DNA of 64,000 bases from Barrientosiimonas humi (GCF_006716095.1 NZ_VFOK01000001.1:1147375-1211374), one strand, 5' to 3'; numbered from the stretch's first letter, positions 36,083 through 44,241 are shown. Notes: generated from the sequence alone by a model not told the origin. Translations and numbers: made by a program.

Positions 36083-36110
36083 TCGCCCGCACCGCCCCAC
36101 TGGCCCGGAC

Positions 36111-36126
36111 TCGAACAGGTGTTCTA
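36111..36126 (+). promoter_or_regulatory. LexA (SOS) box
   Basis: TCGAACAGGTGTTCTA matches the actinobacterial/mycobacterial SOS box TCGAAC-N4-GTTCGA at 11 of 12 defined positions, with a perfect GAAC-N4-GTTC core. It ends 10 bp before the start of the 122-residue gene and overlaps a TAGTCT -10-like hexamer, ideal for repression. Confidence 0.78.
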
Positions 36127-36136
36127 GTCTGGTGAC

Positions 36137-36505
36137 ATGATCGACGCAGGCCCGCCGGGATGGCCGCGCGGCGTGCCGCCACCCGACGCGCCGGGCTGGG
36201 AGCGGGCGGCGACCGCCTGGCTGCTCGACCAGTGCCCGGCCGACTTCCGGGCCTACGACGCCTGGCGGCGGCACCCGCGCGCGCTCGCCTGGGTGGCCAC
36301 CTGGCACGTGCAGGCCCAGCTCGACGCGATGCGCCAGGCGTACCGGCGGGTGCGGGTCGACCTCGGCGACGAGCTGTCCGAGCGGGCGCTGCCGCAGGTG
36401 ATGGAGCATCTCGCGGCCGAGGGGCTGCGGCTGCGCGCGACGGCGCGCAGCGTGGAGCTGGTGCACGAGGCGATGCAGGGCAAGCGCTACGTGCCGCGGC
36501 TGTGA
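36137..36505 (+). CDS. Conserved hypothetical protein under a LexA box
   Basis: A 122-residue protein I do not recognise. It is mostly helical with Trp- and Arg-rich helices (WERAATAWLLDQCPADFRAYDAWRRHPRALAWVATWHVQAQLDAMRQAYRRVRVDL). No membrane span, signal peptide or known catalytic motif is visible. The size and the acidic/basic helical pattern suggest a small nucleic-acid- or protein-binding factor. ATG 36137 lies 10 bp downstream of a strong LexA box, so DNA damage should induce it. 160 bp of non-coding sequence separates it from dxs, which has its own promoter-like TAGACT near 36627. Confidence 0.8.
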   Translation: MIDAGPPGWPRGVPPPDAPGWERAATAWLLDQCPADFRAYDAWRRHPRALAWVATWHVQAQLDAMRQAYRRVRVDLGDELSERALPQVMEHLAAEGLRLRATARSVELVHEAMQGKRYVPRL

Positions 36506-36665
36506 GCGGCGCGCGCTGCTGCCCACCCCGCCGGACGTGGCGCGGGCGCGGCTCGAAAGGGTGGAATTTCCGACGGGGAGCGCGGACGCGCGAACCCGGG
36601 TCGCGGCCCGGACGTCCACCACCGCATAGACTCGTGCGTCACGTATGGGAAGGCGCCAGCACCAC

Positions 36666-38540
36666 ATGACACTGCTGAAGCACATCAACTCCCCGGCCGA
36701 CCTCAAGCGGTTGGAGCCGGGCCGCCTCGACGACCTCGCGCAGGAGATCCGGGACTTCCTGGTGACCTCCGTCGCCAAGACCGGCGGGCACCTGGGCCCC
36801 AACCTCGGCGTCGTGGAGCTGACCATCGCGCTGCACCGCATCTTCGACTCCCCGCGCGACACGATCGTGTTCGACACGGGGCACCAGTCGTACGTGCACA
36901 AGCTGCTCACCGGGCGGCACGACTTCTCCGCGCTGAAGAAGAAGGACGGGCTGTCCGGCTACCCCAGCCGCGCCGAGTCCGAGCACGACGTCGTCGAGAA
37001 CTCCCACGCGTCCACCTCGCTGTCCTGGGCGGAGGGCATCGCCAAGGCGCGCCGGCTCGCGGGCGAGGACGATCGGCACACCGTCGCGATCATCGGTGAC
37101 GGCGCGCTCACCGGGGGCATGGCCTGGGAGGCGCTCAACAACATCGCCGTCGACGAGACCCTCAAGCTGGTCATCGTCGTCAACGACAACACCCGCTCCT
37201 ACGCGCCGACGATCGGCGGCATGGCCCAACACCTGGCGTCGATGCGCGCGACCCGGCGCTACGAGAAGATGCTCGACTGGGGCCGCGGGGCGCTGAACCG
37301 CACGCCCGTCGTGGGCGGCCCGATGTACGACACCCTGCACGGGGTCAAGAAGGGCCTGAAGGACATCGTGTCCCCGCAGGGGATGTTCGAGGACCTCGGG
37401 ATCAAGTACCTCGGCCCGGTCGACGGGCACGACGAGCAGGCGCTGGAGGACGCGCTGACGCTCGCGCGCGACTTCGGTGGCCCGGTCATCGTGCACACCT
37501 TCACCGAGAAGGGCCGCGGCTACGACCCGGCGGCGCTCGACGAGGCCGACCAGTGGCACGGCGTCGGCAAGTTCAACCCCGAGACCGGTCTGCCGTTCGA
37601 GGTCAGCGGGCGCATCTGGACCGACGAGTTCAACGACGAGATGGTGCGGCTCGGCGCCGAGCGGCCCGACATCGTCGCGATCACCGCGGCCATGCTCATC
37701 CCGGTCGGGCTCGACGGGTTCGCGAAGGCGTACCCCGAGCGCGTCTTCGACGTCGGCATCGCCGAGCAGCACGCCGTGACGATGGCCTCGGGCCTGGCGT
37801 ACGCCGGTCTGCACCCGGTCGTCGCGGTGTACGCCACGTTCCTCAACCGGGCGTTCGACCAGCTGCTGATGGACTGCGCGCTGCACAAGCAGGGCGTGAC
37901 GTTCGTGCTCGACCGCGCGGGCGTGACCGGCAGCGACGGGCCGTCGCACAACGGCATGTGGGACATGACCGTCGCCTCGATCGTGCCCGGGCTGCGCCTG
38001 GCCGCGCCGCGCGACGGCGAGCAGGTCAAGCAGCAGCTGCGCGAGGCGGTCGCCGTCGACGACGCCCCGACGATCATCCGCTTCCCCAAGGGCGACGTCG
38101 CCGACCCGATCGAGGCCGCGCGCCGCGACGGCACGGTCGACGTGCTGGTCGACTGCGACGACGAGCCCGAGGTCCTGGTCGTCGGCGTCGGGTCGATGTG
38201 CTCGACCGCTGTCGACGTCGCGGGAAAGCTTGCGGCACAAGGACATTCGACGATGGTGGTCGACCCGCGGTGGGTGCTGCCGGTGAGCGACGACCTGCTG
38301 CGGCTCACCCGCCGCGCGCAGCACGTCGTGGTCATCGAGGACAACCTGGTGGTCGGCGGCATCGGTTCGTCGGTGACCAGCGCGATGCGCGAGCAGCGCC
38401 AGGAGCAGCCGGTGCACTGCTTCGGCATCCCGAAGCGCTTCCTCGACCACGCCTCGCGCGGGCAGGTGCTCGAGGAGATCGGCCTGACGGCCGACATCGT
38501 GAGCACCGCCATGGTCCAGCGGCTCGGGCCGCGCGACTGA
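36666..38540 (+). CDS. dxs: 1-deoxy-D-xylulose-5-phosphate synthase
   Basis: A 624-residue thiamine-diphosphate enzyme joining pyruvate and glyceraldehyde-3-phosphate to DXP, the first step of the MEP isoprenoid pathway. [13 protein letters not shown] (near 77) is the substrate loop. [16 protein letters not shown] (near 144) to NDN is the ThDP/Mg2+ motif. The catalytic Glu is in [19 protein letters not shown] (near 360), and the transketolase C-domain follows. ATG 36666 ([13 protein letters not shown]) agrees with the family N-terminus. The stop is 7 bp before the APH-fold gene. Confidence 0.96.
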   Translation: MTLLKHINSPADLKRLEPGRLDDLAQEIRDFLVTSVAKTGGHLGPNLGVVELTIALHRIFDSPRDTIVFDTGHQSYVHKLLTGRHDFSALKKKDGLSGYPSRAESEHDVVENSHASTSLSWAEGIAKARRLAGEDDRHTVAIIGDGALTGGMAWEALNNIAVDETLKLVIVVNDNTRSYAPTIGGMAQHLASMRATRRYEKMLDWGRGALNRTPVVGGPMYDTLHGVKKGLKDIVSPQGMFEDLGIKYLGPVDGHDEQALEDALTLARDFGGPVIVHTFTEKGRGYDPAALDEADQWHGVGKFNPETGLPFEVSGRIWTDEFNDEMVRLGAERPDIVAITAAMLIPVGLDGFAKAYPERVFDVGIAEQHAVTMASGLAYAGLHPVVAVYATFLNRAFDQLLMDCALHKQGVTFVLDRAGVTGSDGPSHNGMWDMTVASIVPGLRLAAPRDGEQVKQQLREAVAVDDAPTIIRFPKGDVADPIEAARRDGTVDVLVDCDDEPEVLVVGVGSMCSTAVDVAGKLAAQGHSTMVVDPRWVLPVSDDLLRLTRRAQHVVVIEDNLVVGGIGSSVTSAMREQRQEQPVHCFGIPKRFLDHASRGQVLEEIGLTADIVSTAMVQRLGPRD

Positions 38541-38547
38541 ACGCCGC

Positions 38548-39570
38548 GTGACGCGCCGCGACGACGCCCCCGCACCGCTGCCCGGGTCCGACCGCTTCGG
38601 CCCGGCGAGCGAGGTCTGGGACACCGACGCCTGGCGCTGGGAGGTCACCCGTTGGTTCGACGACGTGCTGCCCCGCCGCGGGATCACCCGGCACCCGACG
38701 ACGCCACGCCAGCCGCGCGTACGTCCGTGGTCGACCCAACTGGTGATCGAGACCGACCAGGGGCGGGGATGGTTCAAGGCGAACGTCCCCGAGTCGTCGC
38801 CGGAAACCCTTGTCTACGAACGTCTTTCGCGAGTCGCGCCGGATCTTCTGTCGCCTGTGTGGGTGAGCGACGCGGAGCGTGAGTGGTTCGTCTGTCCCGA
38901 CCAGGGGCGCACCCTGCGGCAGGTCGCGAACGCCGACACCATCACCAGCCTGTGGTCGGCCGTGCTGCGCAGGTATGCCCGGCTCCAGCGGGCGTCGGTC
39001 GGCGTGGTCGACGCGTTGGTCGACGGGGGAGTGCCGAGGTGGGGGTCGCGCGCCCTGGTGTCGGCGTGGGTGGCGCGCGGGCGGCCGGAGGAGAGGGTCG
39101 CCGACGAGGCGCTGCGGTCGGCTGCGGACCGGTTGGAGGCGCTCGGGCTGCCCCCGACCATCGAGCACGGCGACCTGCACGCGGGCAACGTATTCACTTG
39201 CGCCGCAACGAGTTCGGCGATGCAGGAGGCGAAGATCTTCGACTGGGGTGACGCCTACGTCGGGCACCCGTTCGGGTCGCTGCTCATCGCGCTGCGCAAC
39301 CCGGAGTACCACTTCGGCCTGGCAGCAGATCCCGAGCGTGACCAGCGGCTGGTGCGGGCCTACCTGTCCGGCTGGGCCGACGTACGTCCGGTGGCCGAGC
39401 TCGAGCGCGTGGTTCCCGACGCGATGCTGCTCGCCCGGGTCGCGCGGATCCTCAGCTGGGACCGGGCCCTGACGCGCGCGACCGACCCCGAGCGTGGCCA
39501 GTGGCAGCCGCACGCCGACGGGTGGGCGCAGGAGATCGTCCGGATCGCCTCACCCCGCTCGGCCGAGTAG
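38548..39570 (+). CDS. Aminoglycoside phosphotransferase (APH)-fold kinase
   Basis: A 340-residue protein of the APH/choline-kinase fold. The Brenner motif IEHGDLHAGNV (catalytic Asp near 208) and metal-binding FDWGDAYVGHPFGSL are intact. The N-lobe is short, with an unusual WFKAN ATP-contact Lys. The natural substrate is unknown; such genes are often over-annotated as resistance determinants. GTG 38548 is 7 bp after dxs. Base composition in 38800-39050 is slightly less GC-rich and contains rarer codons such as CTT, TTG and TCT. The final codons and TAG stop (CGGCCGAGTAG) resemble the GGTCGAGTAG arm of the adjoining hairpin repeat. Confidence 0.82.
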   Translation: MTRRDDAPAPLPGSDRFGPASEVWDTDAWRWEVTRWFDDVLPRRGITRHPTTPRQPRVRPWSTQLVIETDQGRGWFKANVPESSPETLVYERLSRVAPDLLSPVWVSDAEREWFVCPDQGRTLRQVANADTITSLWSAVLRRYARLQRASVGVVDALVDGGVPRWGSRALVSAWVARGRPEERVADEALRSAADRLEALGLPPTIEHGDLHAGNVFTCAATSSAMQEAKIFDWGDAYVGHPFGSLLIALRNPEYHFGLAADPERDQRLVRAYLSGWADVRPVAELERVVPDAMLLARVARILSWDRALTRATDPERGQWQPHADGWAQEIVRIASPRSAE

Positions 39571-39584
39571 CCCGCCCCGTCATG

Positions 39585-39627
39585 CTGGTCGAGTAGCCCG
39601 CGAGGGACGAGCGGGCGTATCGAGACC
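39585..39627. repeat. Hairpin repeat B, between convergent genes
   Basis: A full 43-bp element: CTGGTCGAGTAG, stem CCCGC, constant loop GAGGGACGA, stem GCGGG, then CGTATCGAGACC. It fills the 61 bp between the stops of the APH-fold gene and the minus-strand membrane-protein gene, so it may terminate both. Confidence 0.9.
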
Positions 39628-39631
39628 CCGG

Positions 39632-39985
39632 CTACCAACGCTTCATCCGCTCGAACGGCAGCCGTCCGACGACCGCGACGAACAACCCGTACGCGGCGCA
39701 CGCGGCGAGCACCCCGGTGCTGACTTCGTGATCCCCCGGCCGCAGCAGCAACCATCCGGCGAAGACCATCGGGGCGAGCGACAGCAGACCCGCGAGCACC
39801 GCCGCCCTGCCCACCTCGTCGTTGGCCCGGGCCCGCAGCTCGGGGTCCTGACGCACCCGGTCGGGGACGTCGTACCCGTCTCCCGGGGTGCAGACCTGCC
39901 CTCGGTGCGCGGTGAGGCCCATGAGGACGGACACGACGAGCATGGCCCCGAACGCGACGAGCAGGAAGACGGCGGCGACGCTCAT
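39632..39985 (-). CDS. Small membrane protein of unknown function
   Basis: A 117-residue protein (121 if the ATG at 39997 is used). It has three predicted spans: VAAVFLLVAFGAMLVVSVLMGL near the N-terminus, AAVLAGLLSLAPMVFAGWLLL in the middle and GVLAACAAYGLFVAVVG near the C-terminus. A charged loop (DVPDRVRQDPELRARANDEVGR) lies between spans 1 and 2. It resembles many uncharacterised actinobacterial membrane proteins; no family is assigned. Repeats flank both ends of the gene. Confidence 0.6.
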   Translation of the reverse strand: MSVAAVFLLVAFGAMLVVSVLMGLTAHRGQVCTPGDGYDVPDRVRQDPELRARANDEVGRAAVLAGLLSLAPMVFAGWLLLRPGDHEVSTGVLAACAAYGLFVAVVGRLPFERMKRW

Positions 39986-40045
39986 GCGGGCCAGCATGCC
40001 AGCGGGCGCAGATCAAGGTGAAACCCGAGTACGCCCGTCCCCATG

Positions 40046-40170
40046 CTGGTCGAGTAGGCCGAGGGACGAGGCCGTATCGAGACCGGTCGAGCCGAGCCCA
40101 CGCTGGTCGAGTAGGCCAGCTCTGAAGGTGGTCGAGTAGCCCGCGAGGGACGAGCGGGCGTATCGAGACC
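40046..40170. repeat. Hairpin repeat cluster C (two full elements and fragments)
   Basis: Full elements lie at 40046-40084 (stem GGCC/GGCC around GAGGGACGA) and 40128-40170 (stem CCCGC/GCGGG around the same loop). Between them are a GGTCGAGCCGAG fragment at 40085 and CTGGTCGAGTAGGCCAGC at 40103-40120. The cluster occupies most of the 298-bp gap ahead of the 13E12 HNH gene. Confidence 0.88.
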
Positions 40171-40246
40171 CTGGTTCCCGCGAGATTTCGTTGGTTTGAC
40201 GCGGGTTCGGGGGGCTTGTCGGTGGCCGGCCCTAGTGTTCCTGGTA

Positions 40247-40262
40247 TCGAACATCAGTGCGA
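40247..40262 (+). promoter_or_regulatory. Probable LexA box upstream of the 13E12 HNH gene
   Basis: TCGAACATCAGTGCGA differs from TCGAAC-N4-GTTCGA at a single defined position (G for T in the right half). It ends 21 bp before the ATG at 40284. 13E12-type genes in mycobacteria have been reported with SOS boxes, which fits. Confidence 0.62.
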
Positions 40263-40283
40263 TTCACCAGGGGGGTGAAGACC

Positions 40284-41741
40284 ATGACCGCGACCACGGT
40301 GGAACCGGCGACCGACCACATCGTCGAGCCCGGGCAAGCGTCGGGCCCGCTGTCGGACGAGGGGATCACGGTGGCGACGGCGTTGGCGCAGCTGCACGCG
40401 ACGTTGGACGCCCTGGGTGATCAGCCGGACGCGACGGTGGTCGCCGAGGCGGACGCGGTCGGGCGGGCGGTCTCGGAGGTGGAGCGTCTGTCCCGGCGGG
40501 TGGCCTCGTTGCGGCTGCGGTTGGTGGCGTGCGCGAACCGGTCTCAGGTCGCGCGCCGGTCGGGGTTCTCCACGACCGGGGCGTGGTTGGCGAGCCGGAC
40601 GCACACCAGCGGTGGTGCCGCGACCCGGGAGGCCGACCTGGCTGAGACGTTGGAGTCGGTGCTGCCGGTGACGGGGCAGGCCATGGCCGAGGGGGCGGTG
40701 TCGCCGGAGCACGCGGCAGTGATCGCGTGGGCGATCAAGCAGCTGCCCGAAGGTTTGACCGCGGAGCAGGTGGTGCGGGTCGAGGCGTCACTGGTGGGTG
40801 AGGCGGCGCGGATGAGCCCGGCCCGGTTGCGGGGTGCGGCCCGGCGGGCGCTGGCCGTGGTCGAGCCCGATCAGCAGGCGGTCGATGAGCACGAGGACCA
40901 GGTCCTGCGCGGGGAGGAAGCCTCGGCGTTGGGCCGGTGCCGGTTGAGCATGCATGACAACAGTGACGGCACGGTGTCCGGGTCGTTCGTGCTGCCTCGC
41001 CTGGCCGGGGACATCTTGCGCAAGGCCGTGCAACAGCTGGCCGCGCCCCGCCGCGGCAGCACCACCGGCACCGGCGCCTCGGGCGCGACCGGCGACGAGG
41101 TTACCCGCGACCGGGCCACGGCCACCGGCGCTGCGAGGAGCGCACCGGCCCCGGCCAGTGGCACGGCCTCGGCCGGTGGCGCGGCCGTGGACGATCGTGC
41201 TGGGCGGGGGTCGTGGGTGGGGGTGGACTGGCCGCACCGGTACGGCCTGGCATTGGTGGAGCTGTTGGAGCATCTGCCGACCGATCGGTTGCCCGGCAAG
41301 GTCGCCGCGACCGTGGTGGTGACGATGACCCGGGAGCAGCTGGTGGCGGATCTGGCCGCGGCGCATCTGGACACCGGGCACGACATCAGCGCGGGGGACG
41401 CGCGCCGGTTGGCGTGCAACGCCGGGATCGTGCCGGTGGTGCTGGGCGGGGCGTCGCAGCCGTTGGACCTGGGTCGGGCGAAACGGTTCTTCAGCGAGGC
41501 GCAACGCACCGCGCTGGCTACGAAGTATGACCAGTGCGCGGTGCAGGGGTGTGACAGCCCGTTCGCCTGGACCGAGCTGCACCACGAGCATCCCTGGTCC
41601 AGGGGCGGGGCCACCGACCTGGAGCACGCGGTCCCGTTGTGCGGGCGAGACCACCGCGACATCCACAAACCCGGCACCCGGGCCACCATCACCACCGGCC
41701 CCGACGGCCGCAAGACCGTCCAGATCCACCGACGCGAGTGA
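40284..41741 (+). CDS. 13E12-family protein: DUF222 domain plus HNH nuclease domain
   Basis: A 485-residue protein. The N-terminal two-thirds is DUF222 (13E12 repeat family): coiled helical TVATALAQLHATLDALGDQPDATVVAEADAVGRAVSEVERLS, then ARRSGFSTTGAWLASRTHTS and GAVSPEHAAVIAWAI. A low-complexity Ala/Thr/Gly linker spans about 255-310. The C-terminal HNH domain has Cys418/Cys423, the HHEHPWSRGGATDLEHAVPLC core and a final HRDIH, so the nuclease site appears complete. These genes are multicopy in many actinobacteria; their role is not established. ATG 40284 is chosen over GTG 40257 because of the purine-rich GGGGGTGAAG before it. Confidence 0.88.
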   Translation: MTATTVEPATDHIVEPGQASGPLSDEGITVATALAQLHATLDALGDQPDATVVAEADAVGRAVSEVERLSRRVASLRLRLVACANRSQVARRSGFSTTGAWLASRTHTSGGAATREADLAETLESVLPVTGQAMAEGAVSPEHAAVIAWAIKQLPEGLTAEQVVRVEASLVGEAARMSPARLRGAARRALAVVEPDQQAVDEHEDQVLRGEEASALGRCRLSMHDNSDGTVSGSFVLPRLAGDILRKAVQQLAAPRRGSTTGTGASGATGDEVTRDRATATGAARSAPAPASGTASAGGAAVDDRAGRGSWVGVDWPHRYGLALVELLEHLPTDRLPGKVAATVVVTMTREQLVADLAAAHLDTGHDISAGDARRLACNAGIVPVVLGGASQPLDLGRAKRFFSEAQRTALATKYDQCAVQGCDSPFAWTELHHEHPWSRGGATDLEHAVPLCGRDHRDIHKPGTRATITTGPDGRKTVQIHRRE

Positions 41742-41813
41742 ATGATGCGCGCACCGGATCTCACGCGCCCGAGGGGGCTGCTGCCCAGTCACCTCCTGAG
41801 GCGACTGCTCGTC

Positions 41814-41867
41814 GCGCTCCGAACACGCTGGTCACCAGCCGCGCTCCGAACGCGTTGGTCACCAGCC
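41814..41867. repeat. 27-bp tandem duplication at the end of the GDPD gene
   Basis: Two adjacent 27-bp units (41814-41840 and 41841-41867), differing at two bases, begin GCGCTCCGAAC and end GGTCACCAGCC. Read on the minus strand each unit contains GGCTGGTGA, that is the last two codons and stop of the phosphodiesterase gene. The second in-frame copy lies beyond the stop. Confidence 0.9.
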
Positions 41868-42641
41868 GCGATCGGCCCATTCGCCGCGCTCGGTCAGCAC
41901 CTGGCGCAGCAGGTCCGCGCGGTCGGTGATCAGTCCGTCGACGCCCAGGTCGAGCAGTCGGCGCATCTCGTCGGACTCGTTGACGGTCCACACGTGCACC
42001 TGCACCCCGACGGCGTGCGTGGCCGCGATGGTGCGCGGTGTCACGACGGGAATCCCCTTGTGCGATACCGGAACCTGCAGGCAGTCGACCCCACGCAGCG
42101 CGGCGCGGACCGCTCCCGGGACCCGGCTGTTCGCGGCCAGCACGAACGCCGTCGTCACCGACTGGCCGCCCGAGGTGGCCACCGGCTTCGACAATCGGCG
42201 CAGCGCTGCTCGCCGGCGTCGGTCGGAGAACGACGTGACGCACACCCGGTCCCAGGCGCGGTGCCGCTCGACGCACTCGACCAGCGGCAGGACAGCCGGC
42301 TCGGACTTGATGTCGATGTTCACCCGCAACCGCGGCCAGGTCTCGAACAGCTCGCCCAGCGTCGGGATCTGTTCGGTGCCGCCGATGCGCGCCTCACGCA
42401 CCCGGTGCCACGGCTGGTCCCAGATGCTGCCGGCGCCGTCGGTGACCCGGTCGAGGGTCTCGTCGTGGAAGGCCAGCAGCACCCGGTCGGCCGTAGCGTG
42501 CACGTCGGTCTCGACGTAGCCGAAGTCGAGATCGACGGCCGCCTCGAACGCCGCCATGGTGTTCTCGAGCCCGTCGGTGGAGAAGCCGCGATGAGCCATC
42601 GCGATCGGACCGTCGTGCTCGAGGTATGCCGTCCGCGCCAC
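41859..42641 (-). CDS. Glycerophosphodiester phosphodiesterase
   Basis: A 260-residue cytosolic GDPD hydrolysing glycerophosphodiesters to glycerol-3-phosphate and an alcohol. MAHRGFSTDGLENTMAAF (near 15) gives the HR catalytic motif. YVETDVHATAD supplies metal-binding Glu/Asp, and LLAFHDETLDRVTDG supplies the second His. NIDIKSE (near 109) and the terminal VHVWTVNESDEMRRLLDLGVDGLITDRADLL are typical. It could recycle phospholipid or teichoic-acid glycerol. ATG 42641. It follows murA by 42 bp on the same strand, so co-transcription is possible. Confidence 0.92.
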   Translation of the reverse strand: MARTAYLEHDGPIAMAHRGFSTDGLENTMAAFEAAVDLDFGYVETDVHATADRVLLAFHDETLDRVTDGAGSIWDQPWHRVREARIGGTEQIPTLGELFETWPRLRVNIDIKSEPAVLPLVECVERHRAWDRVCVTSFSDRRRRAALRRLSKPVATSGGQSVTTAFVLAANSRVPGAVRAALRGVDCLQVPVSHKGIPVVTPRTIAATHAVGVQVHVWTVNESDEMRRLLDLGVDGLITDRADLLRQVLTERGEWADRGW

Positions 42642-42683
42642 GCGTGCGCCCCGTCGCCCTGCGATGTCGCCCGGCGGGCCGGG

Positions 42684-44222
42684 TCAGTCGCGGAACGTCT
42701 GGATGTTGGCACCCAGCGCGTTGAGCCGGGAGTCCAGCTCCTCGTAGCCGCGGCTGATGACGTAGATGTTGCGCAGCACCGACTCGCCGGGCGCGGCGAG
42801 CATCGCGAGCAGCACGACCATGGCCGGGCGCAGCGCGGGCGGGCACATGACCTCGGCCGGGCGCCAGCGGGTCGGGCCCTCGATGAGCACCCGGTGCGGG
42901 TCCATCAGCTGCACCTTGACGCCGAGCGGGGTGAGCTCGGTGAGGTAGATCGCCCGGTTCTCGTAGACCCAGTCGTGCAGGGTCGTCTGCCCCTCGGCGA
43001 CCGCGGCGATCGCGGCGAAGAACGGCAGGTTGTCGATGTTGAGCCCCGGGAAGGGCATCGGGTGGATCTTGTCCTTCGGCGCCTTGAGCGGGCCGGGGAT
43101 CGTGCGCAGGTTCACCAGGCGGGTGTGGCCGTTGTTGGAGGTGTACTCCTCCGACAGCTCGTACTTCATGCCCATGTCGGCGAGCAGCGTCAGCTCGATC
43201 TCCATGAACTCGATCGGCACCCGGCGGATGGTGATCTCCGACTCGGTGACGACGGCGGCCGCGAGCAGCGACATGGCCTCGATCGGGTCCTCGGAGGGGT
43301 AGTACTCCACGTCCTGGTCGATCTCGGCGACACCGGTGACGGTGAGCGTGGTGGTGCCGATGCCCTCGATGGTCACGCCGAGCTTCTGCAGGAAGAAGCA
43401 CAGGTCCTGGACCATGTAGTTGGGGCTGGCGTTGCGGATCACCGTGGTCCCGGGGTACTTCGCGGCGGCGAACAGCGCGTTCTCGGTGACCGTGTCGCCG
43501 CGCTCGGTGAGGATGATCGGCTTGTCCGGGTGGCGGTCGGCGTCGACGGTCGCGTGGTAGTAGCCGTGCGAGGCGACGACGTTGAGCCCGAACGAGCGCA
43601 GCGCGTGCAGGTGCGGCTCGACGGTGCGCGAGCCGAGGTCGCAACCGCCGGCGTTGGGGAGCTTGAACTCCTCGAACTCGTGCAGCAGCGGGCCGAGGAA
43701 CATCAGGATCGTGCGCGTACGCCGGGCGGCGCCCTCGTCCATCGCGTCCAGGTCGATGCGCTCGGGCGGGGTGATCTCCAGGTCGCTGCTGTCCGGCAGC
43801 CAGCGGGTCTTGACCCCGATGGAGTTGAGCACCTCGGTGATCCGGTTGACCTCTTCGATGCGCGCGAGGTCGCGCAGGGTGGTGCGGCCCTTGTTCAGCA
43901 GGGCGGCGCACAGACACGCCACGGCGGCGTTCTTCGACGTGCGGACGTCGATCTCGCCGGACAGCTTGCGGCCGCCCTCGATGCGCAGGTTCACAGGTGC
44001 GTTCGATGTCACGGTGGTCACGATCTCCGAGTCGAGGGCCTCGCTGATGCGGGCCAGGGTCTCCAGGCTGAGGTTCTGCTTGCCTTGTTCGATGCGGGCG
44101 ACGGCACTCTGGCTGGTGCCGAGGGCGGACGCCAGCTCGGTCTGCGTCAGCTGGCGCTGGCGACGGGCGTCTCTGATGAGGTTGCCCACGCGAGTGAGTT
44201 GGTCGTTCGTCACGCGCTCCAC
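42684..44222 (-). CDS. UDP-N-acetylglucosamine 1-carboxyvinyltransferase fused to an N-terminal HTH domain
   Basis: A 512-residue fusion. Residues ~10-64 are an XRE-type helix-turn-helix (VGNLIRDARRQRQLTQTELASALGTSQSAVARIEQGKQNLSLETLARISEAL). Residues ~75-512 are a MurA/EPSP-synthase fold. Lys97/Asn98 (SKNAA) and the PEP-attacking Cys194 (GGCDLGSR) are present, so fosfomycin-sensitive chemistry is retained in principle. MurA adds enolpyruvate to UDP-GlcNAc for peptidoglycan. The fusion suggests a DNA-bound or self-regulating MurA paralogue; a separate standard MurA may exist elsewhere. GTG 44222 or GTG 44213 may be the start. An AT-rich palindrome lies 5-6 bp upstream. Confidence 0.9.
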   Translation of the reverse strand: MERVTNDQLTRVGNLIRDARRQRQLTQTELASALGTSQSAVARIEQGKQNLSLETLARISEALDSEIVTTVTSNAPVNLRIEGGRKLSGEIDVRTSKNAAVACLCAALLNKGRTTLRDLARIEEVNRITEVLNSIGVKTRWLPDSSDLEITPPERIDLDAMDEGAARRTRTILMFLGPLLHEFEEFKLPNAGGCDLGSRTVEPHLHALRSFGLNVVASHGYYHATVDADRHPDKPIILTERGDTVTENALFAAAKYPGTTVIRNASPNYMVQDLCFFLQKLGVTIEGIGTTTLTVTGVAEIDQDVEYYPSEDPIEAMSLLAAAVVTESEITIRRVPIEFMEIELTLLADMGMKYELSEEYTSNNGHTRLVNLRTIPGPLKAPKDKIHPMPFPGLNIDNLPFFAAIAAVAEGQTTLHDWVYENRAIYLTELTPLGVKVQLMDPHRVLIEGPTRWRPAEVMCPPALRPAMVVLLAMLAAPGESVLRNIYVISRGYEELDSRLNALGANIQTFRD

Positions 44223-44227
44223 TGTAG

Positions 44228-44241
44228 ATCACATATGAGAT
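44228..44241 (-). promoter_or_regulatory. Palindrome in the HTH-MurA promoter, possible autoregulatory operator
   Basis: ATCACATATGAGAT (minus strand ATCTCATATGTGAT) is a 14-bp inverted repeat with one mismatched pair. It ends 5 bp before the GTG and sits in a rare AT-rich patch that also supplies a TATCTC -10-like sequence. An XRE domain at the start of the gene product makes self-binding plausible. Confidence 0.45.

Noticed and set aside
36506-36665. A TPP riboswitch or other leader before dxs
   Set aside because: The 160-bp gap lacks the conserved TPP aptamer sequences; only a -10-like TAGACT near 36627 stands out.
38548-39570. A true aminoglycoside resistance gene
   Set aside because: The APH fold motifs are present but the sequence is not close to known aminoglycoside kinases; it is kept as an APH-fold kinase of unknown substrate.
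36000-42000. An integrated mobile element or genomic island
   Set aside because: Repeats and an HNH gene are present, but there is no integrase, transposase or tRNA-associated att site, and GC content does not shift clearly.
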